Positions 1 through 6,995 are shown, counted from the first letter of the stretch. The stretch: DNA of 9,023 nucleotides from Lachnospiraceae bacterium (GCA_900771995.1 CAAGQC010000041.1:1-9023), one strand, 5' to 3'. Made by a program: numbers and translations. The notes: generated by a model from the letters alone, not told the origin.

Positions 1-1024
1 GTACCGCCAGCAGGATCACATCCGCTTCCCGCAGGGCTGCCCCGCTCTCGGGACACAACAGGGGACTGGGGACTGCCATGTATCCCACCGCTGTTCCCCC
101 CATCTTCCCGGCTTCCTCTGTCTTTGCCAGTTTCTGCAGGGTCTCTGTGATCTTACGGGGATCTGCTTCGGGTAACGCTCCACATACCGCCACACGGCAT
201 ATGCTGTCTTTTTCGCCGCCTTCCGTTCCGTTCCTGCCGGATTCGTCCAAGCACTTTTTATCATAGGTTTTCGCCAGCGTATACGCCAGATTCTCCGCGA
301 ATCCCACACTTTCCACCGTTCCCAGGCTGTTCAGCCCGTAACGTCTGCGAAGTGTCGCAGGAAGCCAGATACTGTCCTGTGCGATCTCCACCAGGGAAAA
401 CAGTACGACTGCGAAAAACAGTGACACTACCGCCGCCAGAATGACCGCCCGTACCGGGCGCACATCCGGAACCACAGCTTCTGCCCGGTTCCCGGGATCC
501 AGCACCTTGATCTTGTCGATCTCCACTATGCTCTCTGCAAATTCCTCGCACATGGCAGCTTCTGTGGCATGGGCCAGCGCAATACTCGTCTCAGGATCCT
601 GCGTCGTCGCCTGTGTCACGGGAATGCTGAAATCGGAAGGCAGAGTTGCTGAAAGCGCATCACTCCACGCATCCCGGCCCATGGCCAGTACTTCTGCTGC
701 TTTTGTATCACCGCTGTCCGAAGCCTCCTGCAGATGTTTCTCCACACCATCCAGGAATTCTCCCGTATGGAGCAGTGTGTTCCAGGTCGCCTCATTGATA
801 TAATAGGCTCCCGCTGCGTTGGGGTTCTCCTTATATTCTACCTTATAAGTGGAAGAAGCCGCATACCCGGGGGTGGGCTGCAGCAACACGTTCTTCACAT
901 AATAACCGCCGCCGAACAGCAATGTTCCCACCGCTGTCACGGCCAGTATTTTCCATAAATTGCGGCACAGCCGCAGACACAGCAGTCGCAGGTCGAAAGG
1001 CTCTTTCCCGTAGCTTACTTCCAT
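1..1024 (-). CDS. Wzz-like chain-length protein with degenerate BY-kinase-like tail (partial, C-terminus off the window)
   Basis: Reading leftwards from ATG at 1024-1022 gives 341 uninterrupted codons that run off the left edge, so the C-terminus is missing. The layout is that of a polysaccharide co-polymerase (Wzz/YveK/CapA type): a short cytoplasmic N-terminus, a membrane segment at about residues 24-43, an extracytoplasmic domain at about 44-190, and a second membrane segment at about 191-213 preceded by PDVRPVRAV. The cytoplasmic tail begins RRRYGLNSLGTVESV (227-240), as at the start of the kinase region in fused or partner BY-kinases. It then has RVAVCGALPEADPRKI (277-292) where a Walker A loop would be expected, and ends with EADVILLAV. 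No GxxxxGK(S/T) is present, so ATP binding is doubtful. A GGGAGGT ribosome site lies 6 bases before the start (1031-1037). The gene follows the phosphotransferase by 20 bases and is probably the next gene of the operon. The family-level call rests on topology and motifs; the pseudokinase reading is inference. Confidence -1.
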   Translation of the reverse strand, partial: MEVSYGKEPFDLRLLCLRLCRNLWKILAVTAVGTLLFGGGYYVKNVLLQPTPGYAASSTYKVEYKENPNAAGAYYINEATWNTLLHTGEFLDGVEKHLQEASDSGDTKAAEVLAMGRDAWSDALSATLPSDFSIPVTQATTQDPETSIALAHATEAAMCEEFAESIVEIDKIKVLDPGNRAEAVVPDVRPVRAVILAAVVSLFFAVVLFSLVEIAQDSIWLPATLRRRYGLNSLGTVESVGFAENLAYTLAKTYDKKCLDESGRNGTEGGEKDSICRVAVCGALPEADPRKITETLQKLAKTEEAGKMGGTAVGYMAVPSPLLCPESGAALREADVILLAV

Positions 1025-1044
1025 GCGTTTACCTCCCTGAATCG

Positions 1045-2496
1045 TCAGTTGTCATCTTTCTCGGCACGTCCGTCGTACTCCGCCTTGAAAGCTGTCACCT
1101 GTTCGCTTTCCACGCCCTCGGTGCTGTCCGGCCAGAACAGTACCTTCAATGTCAGAAGCATTAATTTCAGATCCAGCCATACGGAATAATTTTCGATATA
1201 TGTTAAATCCAGTTTTAATTTATCATAAGGAGAGGTATTGTATTTTCCGTATACCTGTGCAAATCCTGCCAGTCCGGCTTTCACTTTCATGCGGAAGGCA
1301 AACTCCGGCATGACTTCCATGTACTGTGCAATAATCTCCGGTCTCTCGGGTCTGGGACCAATGAAAGACATATCTCCCTGCAGAATGTTGATCAGCTGCG
1401 GCAGTTCATCCAGCCGGCACTTGCGGATCACTTTACCTACCGGAGTAATACGCTTGTCGCCCTTCTGTGCCAGTCTCGCCACGCCGTCCTTCTCCGCGTC
1501 GGTGCGCATGCTGCGGAACTTCATAATGTAGAATTCCCGCTGGCCGATGGTGCATCTCACCTGCTTGTACAGCACCGGGCCGCCGTCATACAGCTTGATG
1601 GCGATAGCAGTCAGCAGCATCAGGGGAGATGTTACCACCAGAAGGATCAGGGAACAGATCACATCAATGGATCTCTTGATAAATCTCTGCTCCATGCTCA
1701 GGGAATATTCTCTGGTCAGCAGGATCGGGGTATCAAATACGTGCAGTTCCTCGGATCCCACCAGAATAACATCCGATATCTTAGGCATTACATACACACG
1801 AATGGAATGGGCATAGCAGAACTTCAGGATAACATTGCGGTCTTTCTCACTGATATCCCAGATCACTACCGCACTGATCTCTCCATTTCTGTAGTTGTCC
1901 AGAATCTCCCGGCACAGCTCGGTGGTACCTTTTTTAATATGTTCACATTTCGTGATCTTGTATTTGTCCTTACGGCTCTCGAACTTGTTGACAATGTCTT
2001 CAATGGGACGATCCCCGTGGATCAGCAGAAGTTCTCTGGGAGGGAAGGCCGTCCGATAGATCTTATTGGCTATGTTGGCGTAAATGATCACCGCGATGAT
2101 CTGCAGGATCACCATCAGCAGGAACATATCCGGCGGGAAAATGCTTCGCGCCATCATACACAGTTCCGCATAGATCAGCATATCCGCCATCAGCGTTGCG
2201 AACACCTGTGAGAAAATAATCTCTGTATTCTTCATATAGCCCAGGCGCATGCCGCCGTAGGTCACGGAGAAGAAGATCAGGATCACACTGTAGATACCGT
2301 TCTCCAGCAGGAATCCACGATACCAGATCTTCTGCAGAGGATCTACCAGCTGGAACTGAAAATGGAACTGCCACATATAGGCAAACAGTCCAATCTCCAG
2401 CAACAGACAGATCGCTGAAAGTCCAATATTGATCAGACGCTTAAAGGATTCCCTTTTCCGCAGTCGGTTTTCGTAATAATTACCGTTTGTATTCAA
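1045..2496 (-). CDS. Polyprenyl-phosphate glycosyl-1-phosphate transferase, long form (bacterial sugar transferase family)
   Basis: This 483-residue protein should catalyse the priming step of exopolysaccharide synthesis: transfer of a sugar-1-phosphate from a nucleotide sugar to undecaprenyl phosphate at the inner face of the membrane. About four hydrophobic segments lie at residues 23-43, 68-88, 92-112 and 122-145. They are followed by a soluble Rossmann-like middle (about 153-260) typical of WbaP/EpsL-like long forms. The C-terminal catalytic domain begins with RFIKRSIDVICSL (271-283, re-entrant helix), then carries KFRSMRTDAE (326-335, region of the acidic dyad), RLDELPQLINILQGDMSFIG (361-380), PRPERPE (381-387) and LTYIENYSVWLDLKL. 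The start is TTG: a TAG stop lies in frame at 2511-2509, which is also the stop of the preceding gene. A strong AGGAGGAG (2503-2510) sits 6 bases before the TTG, and no ATG occurs before residue 41. The sugar specificity cannot be read. Confidence -1.
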   Translation of the reverse strand: MNTNGNYYENRLRKRESFKRLINIGLSAICLLLEIGLFAYMWQFHFQFQLVDPLQKIWYRGFLLENGIYSVILIFFSVTYGGMRLGYMKNTEIIFSQVFATLMADMLIYAELCMMARSIFPPDMFLLMVILQIIAVIIYANIANKIYRTAFPPRELLLIHGDRPIEDIVNKFESRKDKYKITKCEHIKKGTTELCREILDNYRNGEISAVVIWDISEKDRNVILKFCYAHSIRVYVMPKISDVILVGSEELHVFDTPILLTREYSLSMEQRFIKRSIDVICSLILLVVTSPLMLLTAIAIKLYDGGPVLYKQVRCTIGQREFYIMKFRSMRTDAEKDGVARLAQKGDKRITPVGKVIRKCRLDELPQLINILQGDMSFIGPRPERPEIIAQYMEVMPEFAFRMKVKAGLAGFAQVYGKYNTSPYDKLKLDLTYIENYSVWLDLKLMLLTLKVLFWPDSTEGVESEQVTAFKAEYDGRAEKDDN

Positions 2497-2502
2497 AACA
2501 AA

Positions 2503-2510
2503 CTCCTCCT
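2503..2510 (-). promoter_or_regulatory. Ribosome binding site that fixes the TTG start of the phosphotransferase
   Basis: Read on the minus strand this is AGGAGGAG, 6 bases before TTG at 2496-2494. It overlaps the stop codon TAG (2511-2509) of the upstream glycosyltransferase, which is in the same frame, so translation of the two genes may be coupled. With a stop just upstream and no nearby ATG, this site decides the start. Confidence -1.
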
Positions 2511-3270
2511 ATACTCTGCGTTTTACGGCGCGTACCGCCCAGAAGCAGAAATGCCAGGCACTGTCCGGCACTGACATGCCTTCCGCCCTGCGATACAGAT
2601 TCCAGATCCTGCGCACGGCTTCCAGCTTATTCGATGACAGGGATTTCCCTGCTCTTCGATATTTTACCAAATTTTGATCTAAACCACAAGCTACATAACC
2701 TTCCCGCAGTATTCTCCACCACAGCGCGGTATCCTCGCTCTTGATCTGCGGCATCTGCAGCTGTTCTTTTGACAGCTGCTCCATATCAAACATTACGGTA
2801 CTGGTGAAAATCGTGGTGTTTTTCAGAGCTTCTTTATAAGTAATGGCAGCCGGGACACGAACGATCTTCCCGGTTCCCTTTCCGTTCTCATCGGCGAATT
2901 CATACCCGGTAAACACAAACGCAGCTTTTTTTTCTTTCAGAAAAGCCAGTTCTTTTTCCAGCTTGTCCGGTACCCACAGATCATCCGCATCCAGATACGC
3001 CAGATAGCGTCCCTTTGCCTCGTTCACTCCCAGATTGCGTGCTCTGGCTGCTCCCAGGTTCGTAGGATGCGTCAGCAGGCGGATCCTGTCATCCCCCGTT
3101 CTGCGTATATACTGTTCTATGATTTCCCTGCTGCGGTCCGGTCCACAATCCTCCACCAACAGCAGTTCCCAGTGTGGATAGGTCTGCGCCCGCACGCAGT
3201 CCATGGTCTCTTCTATATAGCGTTCTGCCCGGTAGACCGGGACCACAATACTGATCAAATCCTGTTCCAT
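2509..3270 (-). CDS. Family 2 glycosyltransferase, TuaG/WfgS-like
   Basis: This 253-residue protein without clear membrane segments is a GT-A fold inverting glycosyltransferase. It probably adds one sugar from a nucleotide sugar to a lipid-linked polysaccharide precursor in the cytoplasm. Visible motifs are SIVVPVYRAERYI (7-19), VEDCGPD (39-45, nucleotide-binding Asp), NLGAARARNLGV (71-82), LDADDLW (93-99, the metal-binding DxD region) and KSEDTALWWRIL (177-188, containing the likely catalytic acidic residue). The C-terminal part with KYRRAGKSLSSNK and RIWNLYR resembles teichuronic-acid TuaG and E. coli WfgS-type enzymes, as I remember those families. The length is normal for this group. An AAGGAAG ribosome site lies about 7 bases before ATG 3270-3268. 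The next gene starts 12 bases after this stop; the previous one ends 55 bases upstream. All belong to the same minus-strand operon. Donor and acceptor sugars are unknown. Confidence -1.
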   Translation of the reverse strand: MEQDLISIVVPVYRAERYIEETMDCVRAQTYPHWELLLVEDCGPDRSREIIEQYIRRTGDDRIRLLTHPTNLGAARARNLGVNEAKGRYLAYLDADDLWVPDKLEKELAFLKEKKAAFVFTGYEFADENGKGTGKIVRVPAAITYKEALKNTTIFTSTVMFDMEQLSKEQLQMPQIKSEDTALWWRILREGYVACGLDQNLVKYRRAGKSLSSNKLEAVRRIWNLYRRAEGMSVPDSAWHFCFWAVRAVKRRV

Positions 3271-3325
3271 TGTTTTCTTCCTTACTTTTGCAGCGATGCC
3301 TGCTGTTTTACTGCATATCCGAAAT

Positions 3326-4315
3326 TCAGCTGATTGAGAGCAGAAAATACCCGTCCAGAGGCTGTAATTCTCTGCCGGACAGCTGCTGCAGTTCCTGACT
3401 CGTCTCCTCAGACAGTTCCCCCGGCAATAAAATGTAGTCTATACCGGCCTCTTTGGCACTGTCAAGACATGTGGTAAAATCTATGGTTCTGCCAGCGGAT
3501 TCCGTTCCGGCACTATCCGCTTCCGCATTCAGTTCCGTCCGCAGATATTCTGTCTCCCCGGTGGTCTCCAGATGGCTCATCCACAGGTACAGATCCTCCT
3601 GCCAGACCTCATTGGTATCGTAGGAATAGCTTCCCAGGGAAGCCTCCCAGATGCTCCTTCCGTAGACCGGACGGATCTGCGCACTATAGGCTCTGGCTGC
3701 TGCCATGATCTCCTTCGGTGCCCACAGAGTGTATTCCCGGGTTCCTCTCTCCGCTTCACTGTATTCGCTCAGCTGTTCCAGTGTCTCCCAGGCCGTTACC
3801 TCCTGCGTCTGTGATGTTACTCCTCCGTCCGCAAGTGCCGGGATCCGGGTCGTCTGTGTCCCCACCCATTCCGACGCCGGATTGCCGCCGAGGAACACAA
3901 TTCCCAGTAAAATAAGGACGGCCATGCCGTTTCGTAAAGTTCTCTCTTTTAACAGCTGTTCCAGAAAATCCGCTGCCGCCCACGCAATCAGCGCCGTCTG
4001 GGGAACCGCCGCCCAGATCCATACATAAGAATAGAAGGCTGTCTGGTATTTCAGCAGGATCCCGGCAGTCACCGGGCAGATACATCCCAGCGTTATCAGC
4101 ACGCCGTACAGATACCATATTTTCCGGTCTTTTCCGTCATCGGCTATGCGCATCCAGCGGATCGTCCCTTCTGCATTTGTCCCCGGCTTTGCACCGGCAG
4201 CTCCATAGAGTTTAAATCCCAGATATACGATAGCCAGCAGCAAAAATGCTGCAAATTTTCCATGTTGTATATAATCGGTCCAACCCGTCAGGGCAGATTG
4301 CAGAAGTGTCATCAT
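3326..4315 (-). CDS. Membrane protein with extracytoplasmic C-terminal domain, probable second half of a DUF6077-like pair
   Basis: This 329-residue protein has about four membrane segments (residues 19-40, 68-88, 95-118 and 128-145). A mostly polar region of about 180 residues follows and is likely outside the cell. The polar part contains LWAPKEIMAAARAYSAQIRP and ends with GIDYILLPGELSEE. Such stretches ('pick the right state from the residue at this site, then a surface value') are seen in the C-terminal domains of large polysaccharide-associated membrane proteins, including the DUF6077 group. I do not recognise a catalytic motif. The start codon overlaps the stop of the preceding gene as ATGA (4315-4312), which implies translational coupling. 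A second in-frame ATG follows immediately (4312-4310), so the exact first residue is uncertain by one. The downstream glycosyltransferase starts 55 bases after the stop, with no terminator seen between. A role in assembly of the surface polysaccharide is inferred only from position. Confidence -1.
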   Translation of the reverse strand: MMTLLQSALTGWTDYIQHGKFAAFLLLAIVYLGFKLYGAAGAKPGTNAEGTIRWMRIADDGKDRKIWYLYGVLITLGCICPVTAGILLKYQTAFYSYVWIWAAVPQTALIAWAAADFLEQLLKERTLRNGMAVLILLGIVFLGGNPASEWVGTQTTRIPALADGGVTSQTQEVTAWETLEQLSEYSEAERGTREYTLWAPKEIMAAARAYSAQIRPVYGRSIWEASLGSYSYDTNEVWQEDLYLWMSHLETTGETEYLRTELNAEADSAGTESAGRTIDFTTCLDSAKEAGIDYILLPGELSEETSQELQQLSGRELQPLDGYFLLSIS

Positions 4316-5280
4316 TCCACATCCCCCTCTCCCGGCTTACAGTTTCCCGGTGCTGTTTTCCTGTCTGCTTCCTGTCTGTTGGCACGCAAAGACAGCAGTC
4401 CCCGCAGGAAAAACCATGCTGCCGTGACAAGCAGGCACACACCGGCACCGTACAGAGTCCATACCATACAGGCTTCCGCCAGAATGCAGAGAACCACGCC
4501 GAAATATCTTTTTTCTGCCAGGCAGGAAAACAGATACGGAACCAGTACCACCGCCCGGATCGTCACTCCGCGGAATCCGCCGTAAAACACATCAAATCCA
4601 TCTACCCCCGGCATATAAGCTCCTGTACTGAACAGTATTCCCACCATCAGTAAAAACGTCCGTCTTTTCACAGAATTTTCCGGAAAAAGTACTCTTCCCA
4701 GACTACCGTAAGCCACATATCCCAGCAGTAACGTAATGCAGGGAATCAGGCGGTATACCACATCCGCTGCCGCCATCCCCGTCCATCGGCTGATGGTACC
4801 GTACAGAGTCGGGAGGCACAATATCTTTAATCGAAGGGGAATTCCCCGTGTATAAGCTGTTCCCGTAAGAGGGTTGACCGTGTATAAAGCATTCTCCTGA
4901 AGAAACGTGTTCACAGTCTCCAGTGTCATGTCTCCCTCCAGCCAGGCCCGCTTCCCTGTCAGGATCCCGAGGATCTGTAACAGAATCAGAAATGCCAACA
5001 CTCCGGTAAGGATCTGTATGTGCTTCGTCTCCGGTCTGCCGACCACATTATTTTTCTCTGATGTCACAGCTTTTTTATCTGCCGTCCGTCTGCTTCTGCG
5101 TCCGAAGAGCCAGGTCAGCAATACCGCTGCCAGCAGGAAGATTCCCACCTCCGCCAGCAGCAGATCCGTCACAGCCAAAAAAGACCACCCTAACAGGCAG
5201 CCTGCCAAATGGGCGACCTCCGTCAGCCCGATGATGATCAGGCTCCCCCCGATCAAAATATCCGATGTCCGAAAAGTCAT
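4312..5280 (-). CDS. Multi-pass membrane protein resembling the N-terminal half of DUF6077 proteins
   Basis: With the start chosen here the product has 322 residues and roughly eight hydrophobic segments. A loop carries EGDMTLETVNTFLQENALY and NPLTGTAY, and a following region reads DVVYRLIPCITLLLGYVAYG. This order (polar loop with 'GD..' and 'NPLTG', then 'RLIPCITLLLGYVAY', a loop and a region before 'VRAV'-like segment, here FRGVTIRAVVLVPYLF) resembles large DUF6077 membrane proteins of Clostridia, which look like GT-C-type transferases. Such proteins are usually about twice as long; here the reading frame ends after a polar tail and the next gene begins at an ATGA overlap. Three starts are possible: GTG 5313, ATG 5292 and ATG 5280. 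The predicted transcript begins near 5319, leaving no leader for the GTG. GGGAG (5286-5290) lies 5 bases before ATG 5280, so that start is preferred. It is the first gene of the operon. Function is not established; family assignment is from memory of the pattern. Confidence -1.
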   Translation of the reverse strand: MTFRTSDILIGGSLIIIGLTEVAHLAGCLLGWSFLAVTDLLLAEVGIFLLAAVLLTWLFGRRSRRTADKKAVTSEKNNVVGRPETKHIQILTGVLAFLILLQILGILTGKRAWLEGDMTLETVNTFLQENALYTVNPLTGTAYTRGIPLRLKILCLPTLYGTISRWTGMAAADVVYRLIPCITLLLGYVAYGSLGRVLFPENSVKRRTFLLMVGILFSTGAYMPGVDGFDVFYGGFRGVTIRAVVLVPYLFSCLAEKRYFGVVLCILAEACMVWTLYGAGVCLLVTAAWFFLRGLLSLRANRQEADRKTAPGNCKPGEGDVE

Positions 5281-5325
5281 TTTATCTCCCATGCCCGCTT
5301 TCTTTTCTTTCACGGGCTTTTGTAC

Positions 5326-5354
5326 ATCTTATCATATTTATGCGGACTTGACAA
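5326..5354 (-). promoter_or_regulatory. Extended -10 promoter of the polysaccharide operon
   Basis: On the minus strand TTGTCA (5349-5354) and TAAGAT (5326-5331) are separated by 17 bases, and the -10 is preceded by TGA, giving an extended TGn element. Transcription would begin near 5319, about 39 bases before the preferred ATG at 5280. The -10 matches the consensus at 4 of 6 bases; spacing and TGn support the call. Confidence -1.
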
Positions 5355-5380
5355 ATAAATCAGTATTTGGGCACAAGAAA

Positions 5381-5417
5381 ACCGCGTACCGGAAACTTCC
5401 CCTTTCCGGTACGCGGT
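5381..5417 (-). terminator. Intrinsic terminator after the Spo0A-domain gene
   Basis: Bases 5381-5395 and 5403-5417 are perfectly complementary (15 bp) around a 7-base loop. Read on the minus strand the stem ends in GGT followed by TTTCTTG, so a short U-rich tract follows. On the plus strand the hairpin is followed by CCTGTCAG, which does not fit a terminator. It lies about 80 bases past the stop at 5497 and just upstream of the operon promoter, so it should insulate the two units. Confidence -1.
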
Positions 5418-5496
5418 CCTGTCAGTTTGCAGTGGAGAATACTGCATTTACTTATTCTACTAACTTTCCCTGTTCCAAACAATTAAAAGTAATATG

Positions 5497-5874
5497 TTAC
5501 ATAGCCTTATAATCCAGCCGGATGTTATCAGCGATACGTGCGATGTACTCGCTGTTCGTAGGTCTTGTCCTTCCGGAGGCTACAGAATAGCCAAAAATCT
5601 TTTCGAAGGTCTCTACATTTCCTCTTGACCAGGACACCTCAATGGCATTCCTGATCGCGCGTTCCACTTTCTGATCGGTGGTCTTGAAATGCTTTGCGAT
5701 GGTAGGATACAGCAGCTTGGTAACGCTGCTTACTACTTCCATATCTTTCCCTGACAAAATGATTGCATCACGTAAATAGTGATAACCCTTCAGATGCGCC
5801 GGCACCCCTATTTCCAACATGATTTTGGTTACATATCTCTCTAAATCAGAATCTTTTACTGCAACAATATCCAA
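5497..5874 (-). CDS. Stand-alone Spo0A C-terminal DNA-binding domain protein
   Basis: The 125-residue product matches the effector domain of the sporulation master regulator Spo0A almost from end to end. Visible are IMLEIGVPAHLKGYHYLRDA (18-37), VTKLLYPTIAKHF (51-63), KVERAIRNAIEVSWSRGN (69-86, the recognition helix and following turn), IFGYSVASGRTRPTNSEYIA (93-112) and a final NIRLDYKAM. Full-length Spo0A has about 260 residues with a phosphorylated receiver domain in front; here only about 16 residues precede the effector domain. The start is TTG at 5874-5872: AGGGGGA (5881-5887) lies 6 bases upstream, and a TAA stop in the same frame at 5892-5890 rules out a longer protein. The AT-rich stretch upstream shows no receiver remnant. 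It probably binds 0A-box-like DNA and acts without phosphorylation control, as a regulator or as a competitor of Spo0A; that is inference. The gene has its own promoter and terminator. Confidence -1.
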   Translation of the reverse strand: MDIVAVKDSDLERYVTKIMLEIGVPAHLKGYHYLRDAIILSGKDMEVVSSVTKLLYPTIAKHFKTTDQKVERAIRNAIEVSWSRGNVETFEKIFGYSVASGRTRPTNSEYIARIADNIRLDYKAM

Positions 5875-5880
5875 AACAAG

Positions 5881-5887
5881 TCCCCCT
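5881..5887 (-). promoter_or_regulatory. Ribosome binding site fixing the TTG start of the Spo0A-domain gene
   Basis: Read on the minus strand this is AGGGGGA, 6 bases before TTG 5874-5872. A TAA stop at 5892-5890 in the same frame immediately precedes it, so the protein cannot begin further upstream. Confidence -1.
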
Positions 5888-5931
5888 TTTTACTTGTCGA
5901 GTATTGCTCCCCTACAGTAACTGACAAAGAA

Positions 5932-5960
5932 ATAGTATCATAGCTGTCGATTTTTGAAAA
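5932..5960 (-). promoter_or_regulatory. Predicted extended -10 promoter of the Spo0A-domain gene
   Basis: On the minus strand TTTTCA (5955-5960) and TACTAT (5932-5937) are 17 bases apart, with TGA directly before the -10 (TGn). Each hexamer matches the sigma-A consensus at 4 of 6 bases. The leader would be about 50 bases. A TGTCGA core, as in 0A boxes, occurs on the plus strand in the spacer (5945-5951) and again in the leader (5895-5901). Confidence -1.
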
Positions 5961-5999
5961 GACATTTTTCCGTTAAAATATAGTTAAGAAAGTAAAAAT

Positions 6000-6032
6000 G
6001 TTACATTTTACCCCCATTTTGTAACTTTTTTT
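6000..6032. terminator. Weak hairpin, possible terminator after the GtrB-like gene
   Basis: GTTACA (6000-6005) pairs with TGTAAC (6020-6025) around a 14-base loop. On the minus strand, which carries the genes, the hairpin is followed by ATTTTTAC. On the plus strand it is followed by seven T (6026-6032). It lies about 40 bases beyond the stop of the GtrB-like gene. The stem is only 6 bp and A/T-rich, so termination may be partial and read-through into the Spo0A-domain gene is possible. Confidence -1.
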
Positions 6033-6065
6033 CGTACACGAAAAGCGCAGATACATGCCGTTTCT

Positions 6066-6995
6066 TTAAATTTCCTCTTTTACCAGATAGATTGGACGGC
6101 GTTTTACTTCCATATATGCTTTCGCCAGATACTGTCCCAGAATTCCTGTACAGAAGAACTGGACACCACTGGTCATCAGGATAATGCACACCAGAGAAGG
6201 CCAGCCGGACACCGGATCTCCGAAGATCAGCTTCCGCACAATGATAAATATGATCATCACAAAAGCGATCACGCAGAACAGTACACCCACAAAGGAGGCG
6301 ATCAGAAGCGGTGCCGTGGAAAAAGCGGTAATGCCGTCTATGGAATATACCAGAAGCTTCCAGAAATTCCACTTGGTCTCGCCCTTGGCCCGCTCCACAT
6401 TTTCATATTCCAGCCACTTGGTCTTGAAGCCCACCCAGCCGAAGATGCCTTTGGTAAAACGGTTGTATTCCCGCATGGACAGGATGGCATCCACCATCTG
6501 TCTGGTCATCAGGCGGTAGTCTCTGGCGCCGTCCATCATTTCCGTCTGGGAGATCTTCTTCATCAGATGATAGAATCTTCTGGCGAAAAAGCTGCGGATC
6601 GGCGGTTCGCCCTTTCTTGTCACTCGGCGGGTCGCCACGGAATCATACCCCTGCCAGATCCATTGGAACATTTCCGGCAGCAGAGAAGGCGGATCCTGGA
6701 GATCCACATCCATCATTACCACATAATCTCCTTTGGATTTTTCCAGACCTGCGAACATGGCGGCCTCTTTTCCAAAATTTCTGGAAAAAGAAACGATATG
6801 CACCCGGGGATCCTGTTCGATCAGCTTTTTCACCTCTCTGACGGTACCATCCTTCGATCCGTCATCAATATAGAGAAGTTCCAGTTCTATATCTTTTTCC
6901 TTAAAAAAGGTGTCATTCTTCGTCAGTTCCTGATAAAACAGGGCTACACTTTCTTCCTCGTTATAGCAGGGAACGATCACGCTCAGTAAGCTCAT
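6066..6995 (-). CDS. GtrB/YkcC-type polyprenyl-phosphate glycosyltransferase (family 2)
   Basis: This 309-residue membrane-anchored GT2 enzyme should transfer a sugar from a nucleotide donor to undecaprenyl phosphate on the cytoplasmic side. It would make a lipid-linked sugar used outside the cell to decorate wall polymers or glycans. Motifs in order are SVIVPCYNEEES (5-16), YIDDGSKDGT (42-51), SFSRNFGKEAAMFAGLE (69-85), MMDVDLQDPP (94-103), the RDYRLM element (158-163) and RAKGETKWNFWKL (202-214). Two C-terminal membrane segments follow (about 226-254 and 266-290). Length and topology are those of GtrB, YkcC, CsbB and DPM1-like proteins. The start ATG 6995-6993 has AAGGAGAT about 8 bases upstream. 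It has its own promoter (7069-7098). The usual partners, a GtrA-like flippase and a GT-C transferase, are not adjacent in this window. The donor sugar is unknown. Confidence -1.
   Translation of the reverse strand: MSLLSVIVPCYNEEESVALFYQELTKNDTFFKEKDIELELLYIDDGSKDGTVREVKKLIEQDPRVHIVSFSRNFGKEAAMFAGLEKSKGDYVVMMDVDLQDPPSLLPEMFQWIWQGYDSVATRRVTRKGEPPIRSFFARRFYHLMKKISQTEMMDGARDYRLMTRQMVDAILSMREYNRFTKGIFGWVGFKTKWLEYENVERAKGETKWNFWKLLVYSIDGITAFSTAPLLIASFVGVLFCVIAFVMIIFIIVRKLIFGDPVSGWPSLVCIILMTSGVQFFCTGILGQYLAKAYMEVKRRPIYLVKEEI

Noticed and set aside
1741..2211. A plus-strand frame of about 156 codons inside the phosphotransferase gene
   Set aside because: His/Gln-rich translation with no motif; fully contained in a conserved gene on the other strand.
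5347..5353. 0A-box-like TGTCAAG on the minus strand at the -35 of the polysaccharide operon promoter
   Set aside because: Two mismatches to the TGTCGAA core, and the bases are explained by the -35 element.
5428..5446. Small hairpin TGCAGT/ACTGCA with a 7-base loop after the Spo0A-domain gene
   Set aside because: Only 6 bp, no U-tract on the minus strand, and the far stronger terminator lies just downstream.
4907..5512. A plus-strand frame of about 200 codons across the start of the first membrane protein and the intergenic region
   Set aside because: It crosses the promoter and the perfect terminator hairpin, has no recognisable motif and opposes a well-supported gene.
6001..6372. A minus-strand frame of about 120 codons overlapping the 3' end of the GtrB-like gene
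   Set aside because: It is a shifted frame of the same gene; the GtrB-like membrane segments lie in the other frame and no ribosome site supports it.
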